Origin: Actinoallomurus sp963850195
Lineage (GTDB): Bacteria; Actinomycetota; Actinomycetes; Streptosporangiales; Streptosporangiaceae
NCBI GenBank assembly: GCA_963850195.1
Contig: CAWKKD010000010.1
Span: 1 to 64,000, forward strand
DNA: 64,000 nucleotides
Direction: 5' to 3'
This document shows, in pieces, positions 32,514 to 41,233 of this stretch. The position numbers and the translations under genes are program-made. Below the pieces are notes generated by a model that saw only the letters and a program-made list of their open reading frames with translations, did not search any database and had not been told where the DNA came from. Each line of letters opens with the position of its first letter. Position 1 is the stretch's first letter.

Positions 32514-33161
32514 ATGCGGGAGGTGACCACGAACCACAAGTCCGGTCGTCGGCCGGGCCGCCCGCCGAAGGCCGAGGCGGGGGACACCAAGGGGGCGCTC
32601 GTCGAGGCCGCCATGACGCTGTTCGCGCGGCACGGCTACGCGGGCACCTCGATCAGGGCGATCGCGCGCGAGGTCGGGCTGAGCGAGAGCGTCCTGTACG
32701 CCCACTTCGAGGGCAAGCGGGCGATCTACGACGCGGCGATGGCGCTGGCCGGGCCGGGCGTGGCGATCGCCGCGGTCGAGGCGACCCCGGGCGCCGAGCC
32801 GGGCGAGTTCATCCGTGCGTTCGCCGACCACGTGCTCACGGCCTGGGACACCCCGCAGGGCAGGCGGGTGATCGACCTGGTCTCACGCGACGGCCTCATC
32901 CACGACGACATGCTGATCGGCGGGATCGAGCGCGCGCTCCAGGGGCTGGCCGGGGTGTTCGCCGGCTGGATCGGGGAGCGGCGGATCCGCGACGACCTCG
33001 GCTCGCCCGAGGACCTCGCGTACGCCCTGCTCGCGCCGGTCGCGCACGCCCGGTTGCTGTGGCTGCACGGCGACGCGACCGTCGAGCGCAGGCGTGCCGC
33101 GCGCGAGCGCGTCACCCGGCACGCCGACCTGTTCGCTCGCTCTGTCGCGCCCTGTCCCTGA
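32514..33161 (+). CDS. TetR-family regulator
   Basis: 215 residues. A basic N-terminal arm (GRRPGRPPK) is followed by the helix-turn-helix (~25-70): LVEAAMTLFARHGYAGTSIR, then AIAREVGLSESVLYAHFEGK. The C-terminal domain is of the longer TetR type. Divergent from the MBL-fold hydrolase with a palindrome between; likely repressor of both. Its 3' end converges on the DUF457 gene at a shared hairpin. Confidence 0.92.
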   Translation: MREVTTNHKSGRRPGRPPKAEAGDTKGALVEAAMTLFARHGYAGTSIRAIAREVGLSESVLYAHFEGKRAIYDAAMALAGPGVAIAAVEATPGAEPGEFIRAFADHVLTAWDTPQGRRVIDLVSRDGLIHDDMLIGGIERALQGLAGVFAGWIGERRIRDDLGSPEDLAYALLAPVAHARLLWLHGDATVERRRAARERVTRHADLFARSVAPCP

Positions 33162-33169
33162 AATGAAGA

Positions 33170-33196
33170 ACGGGCCGGTCACGAGGACCGGCCCGT
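33170..33196. terminator. Bidirectional hairpin terminator
   Basis: ACGGGCCGGTC (33170-33180) and GACCGGCCCGT (33186-33196) form a perfect 11-bp stem with a 5-nt loop between the convergent TetR and DUF457 genes. Confidence 0.8.
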
Positions 33197-33211
33197 CGGG
33201 ATGACTGGGAG

Positions 33212-33955
33212 CTATCGCACGGGGTTGACCGTGTCCATCAGTGCCGGGCCCCACTTGCCGTAGGTCACGACGACGACGGCGGCGAGCCCGACGTACAGGA
33301 CGGGCACGACCACCCACTTCTCGACGTTCTTGCCGGTGTCGATGGAGGCGATGCGGAACCTCTTGGGGTACGGCCAGAGCCAGTTGACCCCCATCTCCGT
33401 CATCGAGTCGCCGATGAGGTGCACGACGTAGCCGATCACCATCGCGTACGGCACGACCTGCATGTCGACGCTCGAGGTCGCGAGCTGGTACGAGATCCCG
33501 GCGGCGATGGCGGCGTGGATGATCCCGGCGATGTCCCGGTAGTCGAACTTGCCGTTCGGCCGGTTCTTCGGGTGCTTCCACAACGCGCGTACGCCCAGGC
33601 CGATGGACACCCACAGCAGGAACGCGAGGGCCCACTTGTTGTAGGTCGCGGCGATCGTGATGGCGGCGCACACGGCGACGCCGACCAGGCTGTGGGTGGC
33701 CTTGCGATGGCCACCCGAGATCTTCGCGATGCCCTTTGCGGCCCACATCGACAGCGGGCCGAACGAACGCGCGGGCGTGGCGCTCGGGTGGTCCAGATCA
33801 GGCATCATGCCGGCCCCGGCGGCCACGATCGTGCCGACGGCAGCGGTCAGCGGGGTCAGATGATGAACATTGTGAGATAGCGGGGCCGCGACGGCGACGA
33901 AGACGACGCCTGCCGACAGCGAGTGCGTGGGGCCCATCATCGAGGGCTCCGGCAC
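33212..33955 (-). CDS. YdjM/DUF457 family membrane-bound hydrolase-like protein
   Basis: 247 residues, about six transmembrane segments. Family boxes: GPTHSLSAGVV, MMPDLDHPSATPA, GGHRKATHSLVG and VHLIGDSMTEMGVNWLWP; their His and Asp residues form the predicted metal site of the YdjM (LexA-regulated inner-membrane hydrolase) superfamily. The reaction is not known. Alone in its transcript, converging on the TetR gene. Confidence 0.85.
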   Translation of the reverse strand: MPEPSMMGPTHSLSAGVVFVAVAAPLSHNVHHLTPLTAAVGTIVAAGAGMMPDLDHPSATPARSFGPLSMWAAKGIAKISGGHRKATHSLVGVAVCAAITIAATYNKWALAFLLWVSIGLGVRALWKHPKNRPNGKFDYRDIAGIIHAAIAAGISYQLATSSVDMQVVPYAMVIGYVVHLIGDSMTEMGVNWLWPYPKRFRIASIDTGKNVEKWVVVPVLYVGLAAVVVVTYGKWGPALMDTVNPVR

Positions 33956-34044
33956 GTGTCGTTCGCGGAGTCAAGATCATTGATCACGAGGACTTAAACG
34001 ATCACCGTCGCTGGTTGGTTTCGCCCGTTTGCGATCTGTAACCA

Positions 34045-34088
34045 CAAAGACACCCTTTACCGTGATCTGTTTGCAAAGAACCCTTTGC
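34045..34088 (+). promoter_or_regulatory. Two CAAAG...CTTT inverted repeats at the MFS promoter
   Basis: GCAAAG-AACC-CTTTGC (34073-34088) is a perfect palindrome ending 15 bp before the start at 34104. A looser copy (CAAAG-ACACC-CTTT) lies at 34045-34058, about 30 bp upstream. The form suits an ArsR-type dimer. No regulator gene is adjacent. Confidence 0.6.
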
Positions 34089-34103
34089 TGTTATCGTCGC
34101 GAC

Positions 34104-35357
34104 ATGACCGACATGCCGCACACCCGGAGCGTGCGTTCGCTGGCGGCGGTGCTCATGGCCAGCACGATCTCGACGACCGGCACCCGCGTGTCCGCCGTCG
34201 CGCTTCCATGGTTCGTGCTGGTGACGACCGGCAGCGCGACCCGTACGGGGCTCGTCGCCTTCTGCGAGATGGCGCCGTACGTGGTGGCCAAGGCGTTCAG
34301 CGGGCCGTTACTGGACCGCAGAGGGCCGCGTGTCGTCTCCTGGACCACCGACGTGGCCAGTGCGGTCGCCGCGGGTCTGGTCCCAGTGCTGCACGCGCTC
34401 GGCCTGCTGTCGTTCGGGTGGTTGCTGGTGCTCGTTGCCGTGATCGGTACGGCGCGCGCGCCCGGCGACCTGGCCAAAGAGGTCATGGTCCCGGAGGCCG
34501 CCGAGCGCGCCCGGGTGCCGCTGGAACGCGCCACTGGCCTGATGGGCGTGACCAACCGCCTCGCCTCCACGATCGGTCCCGCACTGGGTGGCGCGATGGT
34601 GGCGCTGCTGGGCCCGATGGCGGGCCTGGCCGTCAACGCAGCCAGCTTCGCGCTCGGCTCGGTCGTCATCGCGCTGGTGGTGCCGCGCGGCGTCGGGGGC
34701 GCGGCGGTCACGGACGGAGGCGAGCCGGACGCCGGCTACTGGCGGCGCTTCGGCGCGGGCCTGGCCTTCCTACGGGGAGAGCCGCTGCTGCTGGCCATCA
34801 TCGTCCTGGTCGCGATCACGAACCTGCTGGACACGGCGTTCACCTCGGTGCTCCTGCCGGTGTGGGCGCGCGAGTCGGGCGGCGGCCCGGCGGCGATCGG
34901 GCTGGCCGGCACCGCGGCGGGCCTCGCCGCCGTGACCGGCAGCCTGACCGCCGCGGCGGTCGCGCACCGCCTGCCGCGCCGCCTGGTGTTCTTCGTCGGG
35001 TTCGTCATCGCAGGGGCGCCGCGCTTCCTGGTCCTCGCGACGCACGCGCCGCTGTGGGCCGTGCTCGTGGTGTTCACGGTCTCCGGCCTCGGTGGGGGCT
35101 TCCTCAACCCGATCATCGGCGCGATCCTCTTCGAGCGGATCCCGCGTCCGATGCTCGGCCGGGTCACGGCGCTGAGCGACTCGCTGGCCTGGTCCGGCAT
35201 CCCGCTCGGCGGGCTGGCGGCGGGCGCGGCGGTCACGGTCTTCGGCCTGGTGCCCGCCCTCCTGACCGGAGGCGCGATCTATCTCCTCATCACGAGCCTG
35301 ACCGGGCTGCGGCCGGAATGGCGGGACATGCGGCGGGTGGCGGTGGCCGAGGACTGA
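34104..35357 (+). CDS. MFS transporter (12 TM, drug-efflux like)
   Basis: 417 residues, about 12 transmembrane helices. MFS features: LDRRGPRVVSW in the loop between helices 2 and 3, and the ATGLMGVTNRLASTIGPALG helix common in actinobacterial enterobactin/multidrug-type exporters. Substrate unknown. Start at ATG 34104, near the promoter palindrome, so the leader is short. An AAC(2')-I-like gene follows on the opposite strand. Confidence 0.85.
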   Translation: MTDMPHTRSVRSLAAVLMASTISTTGTRVSAVALPWFVLVTTGSATRTGLVAFCEMAPYVVAKAFSGPLLDRRGPRVVSWTTDVASAVAAGLVPVLHALGLLSFGWLLVLVAVIGTARAPGDLAKEVMVPEAAERARVPLERATGLMGVTNRLASTIGPALGGAMVALLGPMAGLAVNAASFALGSVVIALVVPRGVGGAAVTDGGEPDAGYWRRFGAGLAFLRGEPLLLAIIVLVAITNLLDTAFTSVLLPVWARESGGGPAAIGLAGTAAGLAAVTGSLTAAAVAHRLPRRLVFFVGFVIAGAPRFLVLATHAPLWAVLVVFTVSGLGGGFLNPIIGAILFERIPRPMLGRVTALSDSLAWSGIPLGGLAAGAAVTVFGLVPALLTGGAIYLLITSLTGLRPEWRDMRRVAVAED

Positions 35358-35363
35358 CCGCGG

Positions 35364-35894
35364 TTACCAGACGTCGCCGTCGCGCCAGTCGCAGGTCAGC
35401 TCGCCGGTCAGGTCCAGAGGCGAGGTCCCCGGCAGGACGAAGATGGCGCCGTCCTCGTCCTGCGTACGCTCGACGCCCTTCGGCGTGAGCGCGAACAACG
35501 GGCACTGCCAGAGCCGCCGGCCGCGCGCCGCGTAGAAGCCGACGGCCTGCTCGGTCGCGGCCAGGGCGCCGAGGTCGTACGCACGGCGCGCGAGGGGTTC
35601 CGGCGCGTCCATCAGCGCGGCGCCGTACCCGAGGCCGCGCCGGTCCGCGCGTACGCCGACGCCCTCCACGTACCCGGTGCGCAGCGCGCGTCCGTCGTGC
35701 AGCAGCCGCCGCTGTACGAGCGCGGCGTGCCCGACCAGAGTGCCGTCCTCCCAGGCCAGGGCGTGCATGCCACCGAGTGAGTGCTCCCAGTCGGCCTCGG
35801 TCAGGCCCGCGAAGACGTCGTAGAGCAGGGCGCGTGCCGTTTCGAGCGCGGCGGGGTCCAGCTCGGCGGTGTGTGCGGTGCGTACCTCGACCAT
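35364..35894 (-). CDS. Aminoglycoside 2'-N-acetyltransferase family protein (AAC(2')-I)
   Basis: 176 residues, close to the ~180 of mycobacterial AAC(2')-I enzymes. Shared features in order: FAGLTEADWEHSLGGMHAL, HAALVQRRLLHDGRALRTGY, VEGVGVRADRRGLGYG (acetyl-CoA loop), FYAARGRRLW, DEDGAIFVLP, and the C-terminal CDWRDGDVW. It transfers acetyl from acetyl-CoA to the 2'-amino group of aminoglycosides; a housekeeping substrate is possible, as suggested for chromosomal mycobacterial copies. The start at 35894 matches the family N-terminus. It converges with the MFS gene, 6 nt apart. Confidence 0.93.
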   Translation of the reverse strand: MVEVRTAHTAELDPAALETARALLYDVFAGLTEADWEHSLGGMHALAWEDGTLVGHAALVQRRLLHDGRALRTGYVEGVGVRADRRGLGYGAALMDAPEPLARRAYDLGALAATEQAVGFYAARGRRLWQCPLFALTPKGVERTQDEDGAIFVLPGTSPLDLTGELTCDWRDGDVW

Positions 35895-36020
35895 GACCGC
35901 ATCATCGCGTGATCGCACGTCGGCCGCCCGCGTTACCGAAAGTCCGGATCCGGACGTGACGGTCAAAGGGACGCAAAGCCGTATTGACCGGTTTGTCGGA
36001 CATCCCTATCGTCCGTGCCA

Positions 36021-36039
36021 GCACCACGAGTCGTGGTGC
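36021..36039 (+). other. Strong hairpin in the leader of the S53 protease gene
   Basis: GCACCACGA (36021-36029) is the exact inverse of TCGTGGTGC (36031-36039), 90 bp before the protease start. Upstream, GGGACGCAAAGCC (35968-35980) equals a conserved half of the cyclic di-GMP-I riboswitch, but the other half is not recognisable. A structured leader is supported; its class is not. Confidence 0.35.
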
Positions 36040-36128
36040 CACCCCTGGCCGGGCCTCGCCCACCCCGCACCTGCTCGGCAGCCCCCCTGTCGCAACCGCC
36101 CGGCCACCCGCCTTGAAAAGGGAGCAGG

Positions 36129-38144
36129 ATGTCACCCCCCACCTTCGCCAGACGCATGCGGCACGCCGGCCTGACCCTCCTCGCCGCGCTGACGGTCGCC
36201 ACCGGTTCGCTGGCCACCGCCGCCGCTGCCCAGGCGGCCCCCGCCTCCACGCACAGCCGGACCTCCACCGCCCGTACGAGCGCGACGACGGCGCGCCCCG
36301 CCTCGGCCGTCCCGGTCCGGCACTCGTGCGCGAAGCCGACGCGACGCGGCCAGATGTCCTGCCTCTCGCTGGTACGTACCGACATCACGGGGCACCGCGG
36401 CATCCAGCCGCTGGCCGCGCCGTCCGGCTTCGGTCCGAGCGACCTGCAGAGCGCCTACGCGCTGCCCTCCTCCACCGCGGGGTCGGGCCAGACGGTGGCG
36501 ATCGTTGACGCCTACGACGACCCCAACGCCGCGGCGGACCTCGCGACGTACCGCTCGCAGTACGGGCTGCCCGCCTGCACCGCCGCCAGCGGCTGCTTCA
36601 AGAAGGTCAACGAGAACGGCGGCACCACCCTGCCCACGGCGGACGCCGGCTGGGCCGGGGAGATCAGCCTCGACCTCGACATGGTCTCGGCGGTCTGCCC
36701 GAAGTGCAACATCCTGCTGGTCGAGGCGAGCCAGCCGTCGATGGACGCCCTGGGCACGGGCGTCAACACCGCGATCAGCATGGGCGCCAAGTACGTGTCC
36801 AACAGCTACGGAGGCGGCGAGGACTCCACCGACCCCAGCTCGGACTCCTCCTACTTCAACCACCCGGGCGTCGCGATCACCGTGTCCTCCGGTGACAACG
36901 GCTACGGCGCCGAGTACCCGGCGGCCTCGCAGTACGTGACCGCCGTCGGCGGCACCTCGCTGTCGCGCGCGTCGAGCACGCGCGGCTGGAGCGAGTCGGC
37001 GTGGAGCGGCGCGGGCTCGGGCTGCTCGGGCTTTGACGCCAAGCCGTCCTGGCAGAAGGACACCGGCTGCGCGAAGCGGACCATCGCCGACGTGTCGGCG
37101 GTCGCCGACCCGAACACCGGCGTGGCGGTCTACGACACGTACCAGACCAGCGGCTGGCAGGTCTACGGCGGCACCAGCGCCTCGTCGCCGATCATCGCCA
37201 GCACGTACGCGCTGGCCGGTCCGCCGGCCTCCGGCACGTACGCGGCGTCCACGCCGTACGCGCACACCTCCGCGCTGAACGACGTGACGACCGGCAGCAA
37301 CGGCTCGTGCAGCCCGACGTACCTGTGCACGGCAGGGGCGGGCTACGACGGGCCGACCGGCCTGGGCACCCCCAACGGCGTCACCGCGTTCGGCGGCGGC
37401 TCCACCGGCGGCAACACCGTGACCGTCACGAACCCGGGCAACCAGACCGGCACCGTCGGCACGGCCGTCAGCCTGCAGATGCACGCCACCGACTCGGCCT
37501 CGGGCCAGACGCTGACCTACAGCGCGACGGGCCTGCCCGCCGGGCTGTCGATCAACGCCTCGAGTGGTCTCATCTCCGGTACCCCCACGACGGCGGGCAC
37601 CGCGAACGTGACCGTCACGGCCAAGGACACCACCAACGCCTCCGGCTCGACGTCCTTCACCTGGACGATCAACCCGGTCGGCGGTGGCTGCTCCTCGCCG
37701 GGCGACAAGGTGACCAACGGCGGGTTCGAGAGCGGGACCACCCCGTGGACGACGTCCTCGGGCGTCGTGTCGGCCAACGGCGACGGTGAGACCGCCAACA
37801 GCGGCACCCACTACGCCTGGCTGAACGGCTACGGCACCACGCACACCGACACCGCCAGCCAGTCGATCACCATCCCGGCCGGCTGCACGGCGTCGCTGAG
37901 CCTGTGGCTGCACATCGACACCGCCGAGTCCGGCAGCACGGCGTTCGACACGCTGACGGTCAAGGCCGGCAGCACCACCCTCGCCACCTACAGCAACGCC
38001 AACGCCGCCTCCGGCTACGCGCAGAAGACCTTCAACGTGTCTTCCTTCGCGGGCCAGACGGTGACGCTGTCGTTCAACGGGAGCGAGGACTCGTCCCTCC
38101 AGACCAGCTTCGTCATCGACGACGTGGCGGTCAACGCGTCCTGA
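36129..38144 (+). CDS. Secreted S53 (sedolisin-like) peptidase with Ig and C-terminal binding domains
   Basis: 671 residues, ATG preceded by AGGGAGCAGG. Signal peptide 1-37 ends at AQAAPA. A short pro-region is followed by the S53 catalytic domain (~95-420): Glu178 and Asp182 in AGEISLDLDMV, the oxyanion Asp in SSGDNGYG, and Ser350 in GGTSASSPIIAS. Then an Ig-like He_PIG domain (~430-520, TGLPAGLSINASSGLISGTP) and a C-terminal jelly-roll-like domain (~525-671) found in exported hydrolases. It digests extracellular protein. Unlike most S53 members, the pro-domain is very short. Confidence 0.9.
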   Translation: MSPPTFARRMRHAGLTLLAALTVATGSLATAAAAQAAPASTHSRTSTARTSATTARPASAVPVRHSCAKPTRRGQMSCLSLVRTDITGHRGIQPLAAPSGFGPSDLQSAYALPSSTAGSGQTVAIVDAYDDPNAAADLATYRSQYGLPACTAASGCFKKVNENGGTTLPTADAGWAGEISLDLDMVSAVCPKCNILLVEASQPSMDALGTGVNTAISMGAKYVSNSYGGGEDSTDPSSDSSYFNHPGVAITVSSGDNGYGAEYPAASQYVTAVGGTSLSRASSTRGWSESAWSGAGSGCSGFDAKPSWQKDTGCAKRTIADVSAVADPNTGVAVYDTYQTSGWQVYGGTSASSPIIASTYALAGPPASGTYAASTPYAHTSALNDVTTGSNGSCSPTYLCTAGAGYDGPTGLGTPNGVTAFGGGSTGGNTVTVTNPGNQTGTVGTAVSLQMHATDSASGQTLTYSATGLPAGLSINASSGLISGTPTTAGTANVTVTAKDTTNASGSTSFTWTINPVGGGCSSPGDKVTNGGFESGTTPWTTSSGVVSANGDGETANSGTHYAWLNGYGTTHTDTASQSITIPAGCTASLSLWLHIDTAESGSTAFDTLTVKAGSTTLATYSNANAASGYAQKTFNVSSFAGQTVTLSFNGSEDSSLQTSFVIDDVAVNAS

Positions 38145-38159
38145 CGCGTAGCGAGCCAG

Positions 38160-38187
38160 GGGCCCCGGACAACGACGTCCGGGGCCC
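38160..38187. terminator. Bidirectional hairpin terminator
   Basis: GGGCCCCGGAC (38160-38170) pairs perfectly with GTCCGGGGCCC (38177-38187), loop AACGAC, between the convergent peptidase and methyltransferase genes. Confidence 0.85.
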
Positions 38188-38198
38188 TTCCCCGCGTT

Positions 38199-38849
38199 TC
38201 AGGCGGTGCGGCGGAACTCCGCGCGCCAGCGGCGGATGGGTGGGTCCTCGTCGTCGTAGAGGTCTTCGACCCGGACCGGCGGGTGGCCGAAGGACTCGAG
38301 CTCGGCGCGGGTCAGGGGCCACGGCATCAGGCCGGGGTCGCCGTCCTCCTCACGGGCGCCGGCGATGACGAGGAGCGTGCCGCCGGGGGCGACCATCTCC
38401 GCGATCGCGGAGACGGCGCGGCGGCGGGGCTCATCGCGCTGGACCTGGACCGTGTAGATCTCCAGGACCGTGTCGAAGGCGCCGCGCCATTCGGCGGGCG
38501 GGTCGAGTACGTCGGCGGTCCGGTAGTCGACCGCCGAGTCGGGAAAGCGCGCGCGGGCCGCGGAGATGGCCGTCTCGGAGACGTCGAACGCGGTGACGCG
38601 GTGGCCGAGCTCCGCGAGGTACTCCGCGTCGTCGCCCAGACCGCACCCGACGACCAGCGCGCTGCCGGTGCCGGGGCGGACCCAGCCCTCGAGCAGTGCG
38701 TTGGGTCGCAGGTCGGCCCAGGGCACGATGCCCTCGCCGCGCTCGGCGGCGGCGTAGAGCCGCTCGAACCAGCCCGTGGGGTCGCCCGCCTCGATCGACT
38801 CCGCGGCCATCCGGCGGGCCTGGGCGCGGCGTTCGTCCTGCTGCTTCAT
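38199..38849 (-). CDS. Class I SAM-dependent methyltransferase
   Basis: 216 residues. Motif I is LVVGCGLGDDAEYLAELG, with the acidic residue of motif II in VTAFDVSETAI, and YRTADVLDPP and GAFDTVLEIYTV further on. The domain resembles the thiopurine/tellurite methyltransferase group. Substrate unknown. The ATG at 38849 gives the normal N-terminus; upstream codons are not conserved in character. Confidence 0.85.
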   Translation of the reverse strand: MKQQDERRAQARRMAAESIEAGDPTGWFERLYAAAERGEGIVPWADLRPNALLEGWVRPGTGSALVVGCGLGDDAEYLAELGHRVTAFDVSETAISAARARFPDSAVDYRTADVLDPPAEWRGAFDTVLEIYTVQVQRDEPRRRAVSAIAEMVAPGGTLLVIAGAREEDGDPGLMPWPLTRAELESFGHPPVRVEDLYDDEDPPIRRWRAEFRRTA

Positions 38850-38941
38850 GGTCGACGATCCTCGCACGTCCTGACCTGCCCGGCGACGACTGCGCCGACA
38901 CCCGGCCGACGCTCGCCGACCAAGCGCGTCCGGCCGCACCG

Positions 38942-38970
38942 CCGTCCGCCGTTTCCCGTACGGCGGACGG
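38942..38970. repeat. 11-bp perfect inverted repeat, function unclear
   Basis: CCGTCCGCCGT (38942-38952) and ACGGCGGACGG (38960-38970) around a 7-nt loop, between the GH15 terminator and the methyltransferase start. It may be a second terminator backing the one at 38992 or an attenuator in the methyltransferase leader. Confidence 0.5.
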
Positions 38971-38986
38971 CCGGCCTGCTCACATG

Positions 38987-39027
38987 AAAACGGTTCCGGT
39001 CCGGCCGCGAACGGCCGGACCGGAACC
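38987..39027 (-). terminator. Rho-independent terminator of the GH15 gene
   Basis: Perfect 16-bp stem (38992-39007 with 39012-39027) closed by the tetraloop CGAA. On the minus strand it is followed by G and TTTT (38990-38987). It begins 11 nt after the stop of the glucodextranase gene. Confidence 0.9.
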
Positions 39028-39037
39028 CTTGGAACAA

Positions 39038-41233
39038 TCAGTGGCAGTGCTTGGCGGTCGTCGGCTCGTAGCGGCAGGCCACGATCGACGGGGTGCCGAT
39101 GGACTCACCGGCCCGTAGCGACCACGCCAGCCGGATGTACTGGCCGTGCGCCCAGCCCAGCGGGGTCGCCGACAGGGTCGGCGTGCCCGCCGCGAAGCCC
39201 GGCTGGTCACTCGGTGCGTTGTCGTCCCACACCTGCTCGGCCAGCAGCCCGCCGCTGTTGGCGGTCGCGGCCATCGCCGCGAGACGCGAGCCGGCGTGCT
39301 GCCCGGCGGCGATCTCGTACTCGCCGCGCTCACCGGCGAACAGCGGCCACAGGCGACCGCGGGTCGCCTGGCTGCCCGCGTCGAAGCCGATGTTCCAGTC
39401 GCCGCCCTTGGCGGTCTCGCCGTAGCCGTCGAAGTTGTACCGGTGCCAGAACTCCCCGTTCGGCGTCTTCACGCCGAGCTGGTCGTCCACGACCTTCAGC
39501 GAGTTGGTCACGGCCGCGTCGTCGGCCGGCAGCACACCGAGCCGGACGAGCTCGAGGAAGCTCGGGTCGACAATGGCGCGCTGGTCGGTGTTGTCCGGAC
39601 CGCTGTCGCCGACGTTGTACTTGGTGCCGACGTCAGGCTTGCCGTCCTTGGTGAGGCGCAGGAAGTACGGCTTGGAGCTGTACGGGCCGTTCGACGTGAC
39701 GGTCCAGGACTTCACCTTCGAGCGCCAGTCATCGGCGGTCGCCAGGTACTTCTTCTGCGTGGCGGTGTCGCCGTTCGCCTTGGCGATCTCGGCGGCGCAC
39801 ACCAGACCGGCGATCTCGGAGCCGATCGTCGCGGGGGAGTAGCCGTCCTGGTTCTCCCAGCGGTCCTGCGGGGTCTTCGGCCCCTTGCTGAGGATGTAGT
39901 CGGCGGCGAGCTTGACGTGGCTCCAGGTGCCGGCGTCGTGCTTGCCGAGCTGCCAGGCCAGGATGATCGGGTCGGCGGCCTCGTCGAGCTGGAAGTTGGT
40001 CCAGTGCGGGACGCCCGCGACCGTGCTGTTCTGCGGGAAGGACCCGTCGGCCTTCTGCTGGCGGTCGAACAGGTAGCCGAGCGCGCGCTCGGCGGCCGGC
40101 CGGTCGCCGTCGGCCATCAGGCCGCTGGCCTTCTCGAAGAGGTCACGCGCCCAGACCAGGTGGTACGCCCCGGAGGGGTTCTCCAGGTCGTCGTTGGTCC
40201 CCCACGACCAGGGCATGGTCGGCGAGGCGACGAACGCGCCGCGGTAGGTCTTGTCCTCCAGCGCGGCCAGGATCATGACCGAGGAGTCGTAGACCCCGCG
40301 CTCCCGCGGGGTGCGCAGGCTCGCCGGCGGGCGCTTCAGGCCGCGTACGTAGGAGTGCCAGCCGTCGGCGTACCGGCCGGACACGGAGCGGAACCCGGAG
40401 GTCAGCGAGGTCTTGGCGGTCGAGAGCGCGGACTTCTCGTCGCCGCCGAAGCCCAGGGACAGCGTCAGGCTCCGGTGGCCGCCGACGCCGGTGAGCGCGG
40501 TCTGCCCGGTCTGGACGATGTTGCCGTTGGTGGCCTCGTAGCGCCAGTCCATCTTGTGGTCGGTGCGCAGGTCCTGCCAGCCGTCGCTCTTGCCGAGGTA
40601 GCCGCTGGAGGTCCGGGTGAAGCCGGGGGAGGCGACGAGGGCGCTGCCCATCGTGGAGTCGTGTGCGACGAGTGCGTCGCCGCTCGACCGGCCGCTGTCG
40701 TCCAGCTTGTCCGAGGCGCCGTTGCCGAGGCGCGGGTTGTAGAGCGTGTAGACCTGGTACGGCTTGCCGGTCAGCGACTGGAAGTCGACGTTGAGCATCA
40801 CCGTGGCCCGGTCGGGGTCGGTGACGTAGGTCTTCGTGATGCGCCAGCGGCCGGACTTCTCGGTGTTGACCTGGCGGTAGACCAGCGCTTTCGGGTCGGC
40901 GAGGCGGGTCGTGTGCGTCGTCGAGTCGGTCTCACGCTCGCTGAAGGACGAGCCGTCCGTCACGACGAACTGCAGGTCGCGAACGCTCGGCGTGCCGAGG
41001 TCGGGGTAGTAGACCTCCGACAGCGCGCCGTTCTGCAGCGTGTACCAGACCTTGCTGGCGGTGCTCTTCGCGGTTCCGTAGCCGTCCTTGTTGGCCGGAG
41101 CCCAGGTCGGCCGGTCTCCCGGGCCGCCCGGGGCGGCGTCGGCGTTGGCGTTGGACGCCACGCCCACGATCAGTGCCGCGCCGGCGACGACGGCACAGCC
41201 GCCGCTCAGCACTTTCCATCTTGCCGACAACAT
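39038..41233 (-). CDS. Secreted GH15 glucodextranase/glucoamylase-like hydrolase
   Basis: 731 residues. Signal peptide 1-31 (VVAGAALIVGVASNANADAA). N-terminal beta-sandwich (~32-290, ALSEVYYPDLGTPSVRDLQF) followed by the (alpha/alpha)6 GH15 barrel (~300-690) with GAYHLVWARDLFE, SVMILAALED, the acidic segment WTNFQLDEAADPI and NGEFWHRYNFDGYGE. It removes glucose from alpha-glucans or dextran at the non-reducing end, outside the cell. ATG with AGGAGG 6 nt upstream; a leader segment 59 nt upstream is complementary to this whole start region (separate entry). Confidence 0.9.
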   Translation of the reverse strand: MLSARWKVLSGGCAVVAGAALIVGVASNANADAAPGGPGDRPTWAPANKDGYGTAKSTASKVWYTLQNGALSEVYYPDLGTPSVRDLQFVVTDGSSFSERETDSTTHTTRLADPKALVYRQVNTEKSGRWRITKTYVTDPDRATVMLNVDFQSLTGKPYQVYTLYNPRLGNGASDKLDDSGRSSGDALVAHDSTMGSALVASPGFTRTSSGYLGKSDGWQDLRTDHKMDWRYEATNGNIVQTGQTALTGVGGHRSLTLSLGFGGDEKSALSTAKTSLTSGFRSVSGRYADGWHSYVRGLKRPPASLRTPRERGVYDSSVMILAALEDKTYRGAFVASPTMPWSWGTNDDLENPSGAYHLVWARDLFEKASGLMADGDRPAAERALGYLFDRQQKADGSFPQNSTVAGVPHWTNFQLDEAADPIILAWQLGKHDAGTWSHVKLAADYILSKGPKTPQDRWENQDGYSPATIGSEIAGLVCAAEIAKANGDTATQKKYLATADDWRSKVKSWTVTSNGPYSSKPYFLRLTKDGKPDVGTKYNVGDSGPDNTDQRAIVDPSFLELVRLGVLPADDAAVTNSLKVVDDQLGVKTPNGEFWHRYNFDGYGETAKGGDWNIGFDAGSQATRGRLWPLFAGERGEYEIAAGQHAGSRLAAMAATANSGGLLAEQVWDDNAPSDQPGFAAGTPTLSATPLGWAHGQYIRLAWSLRAGESIGTPSIVACRYEPTTAKHCH

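Noticed and set aside
35895..36128. A confident cyclic di-GMP-I riboswitch call
   Set aside because: Only one conserved strand matches; the GCAAACC strand and the GGTAGGTAGC region are not found in the right order, so it is kept only as a candidate.
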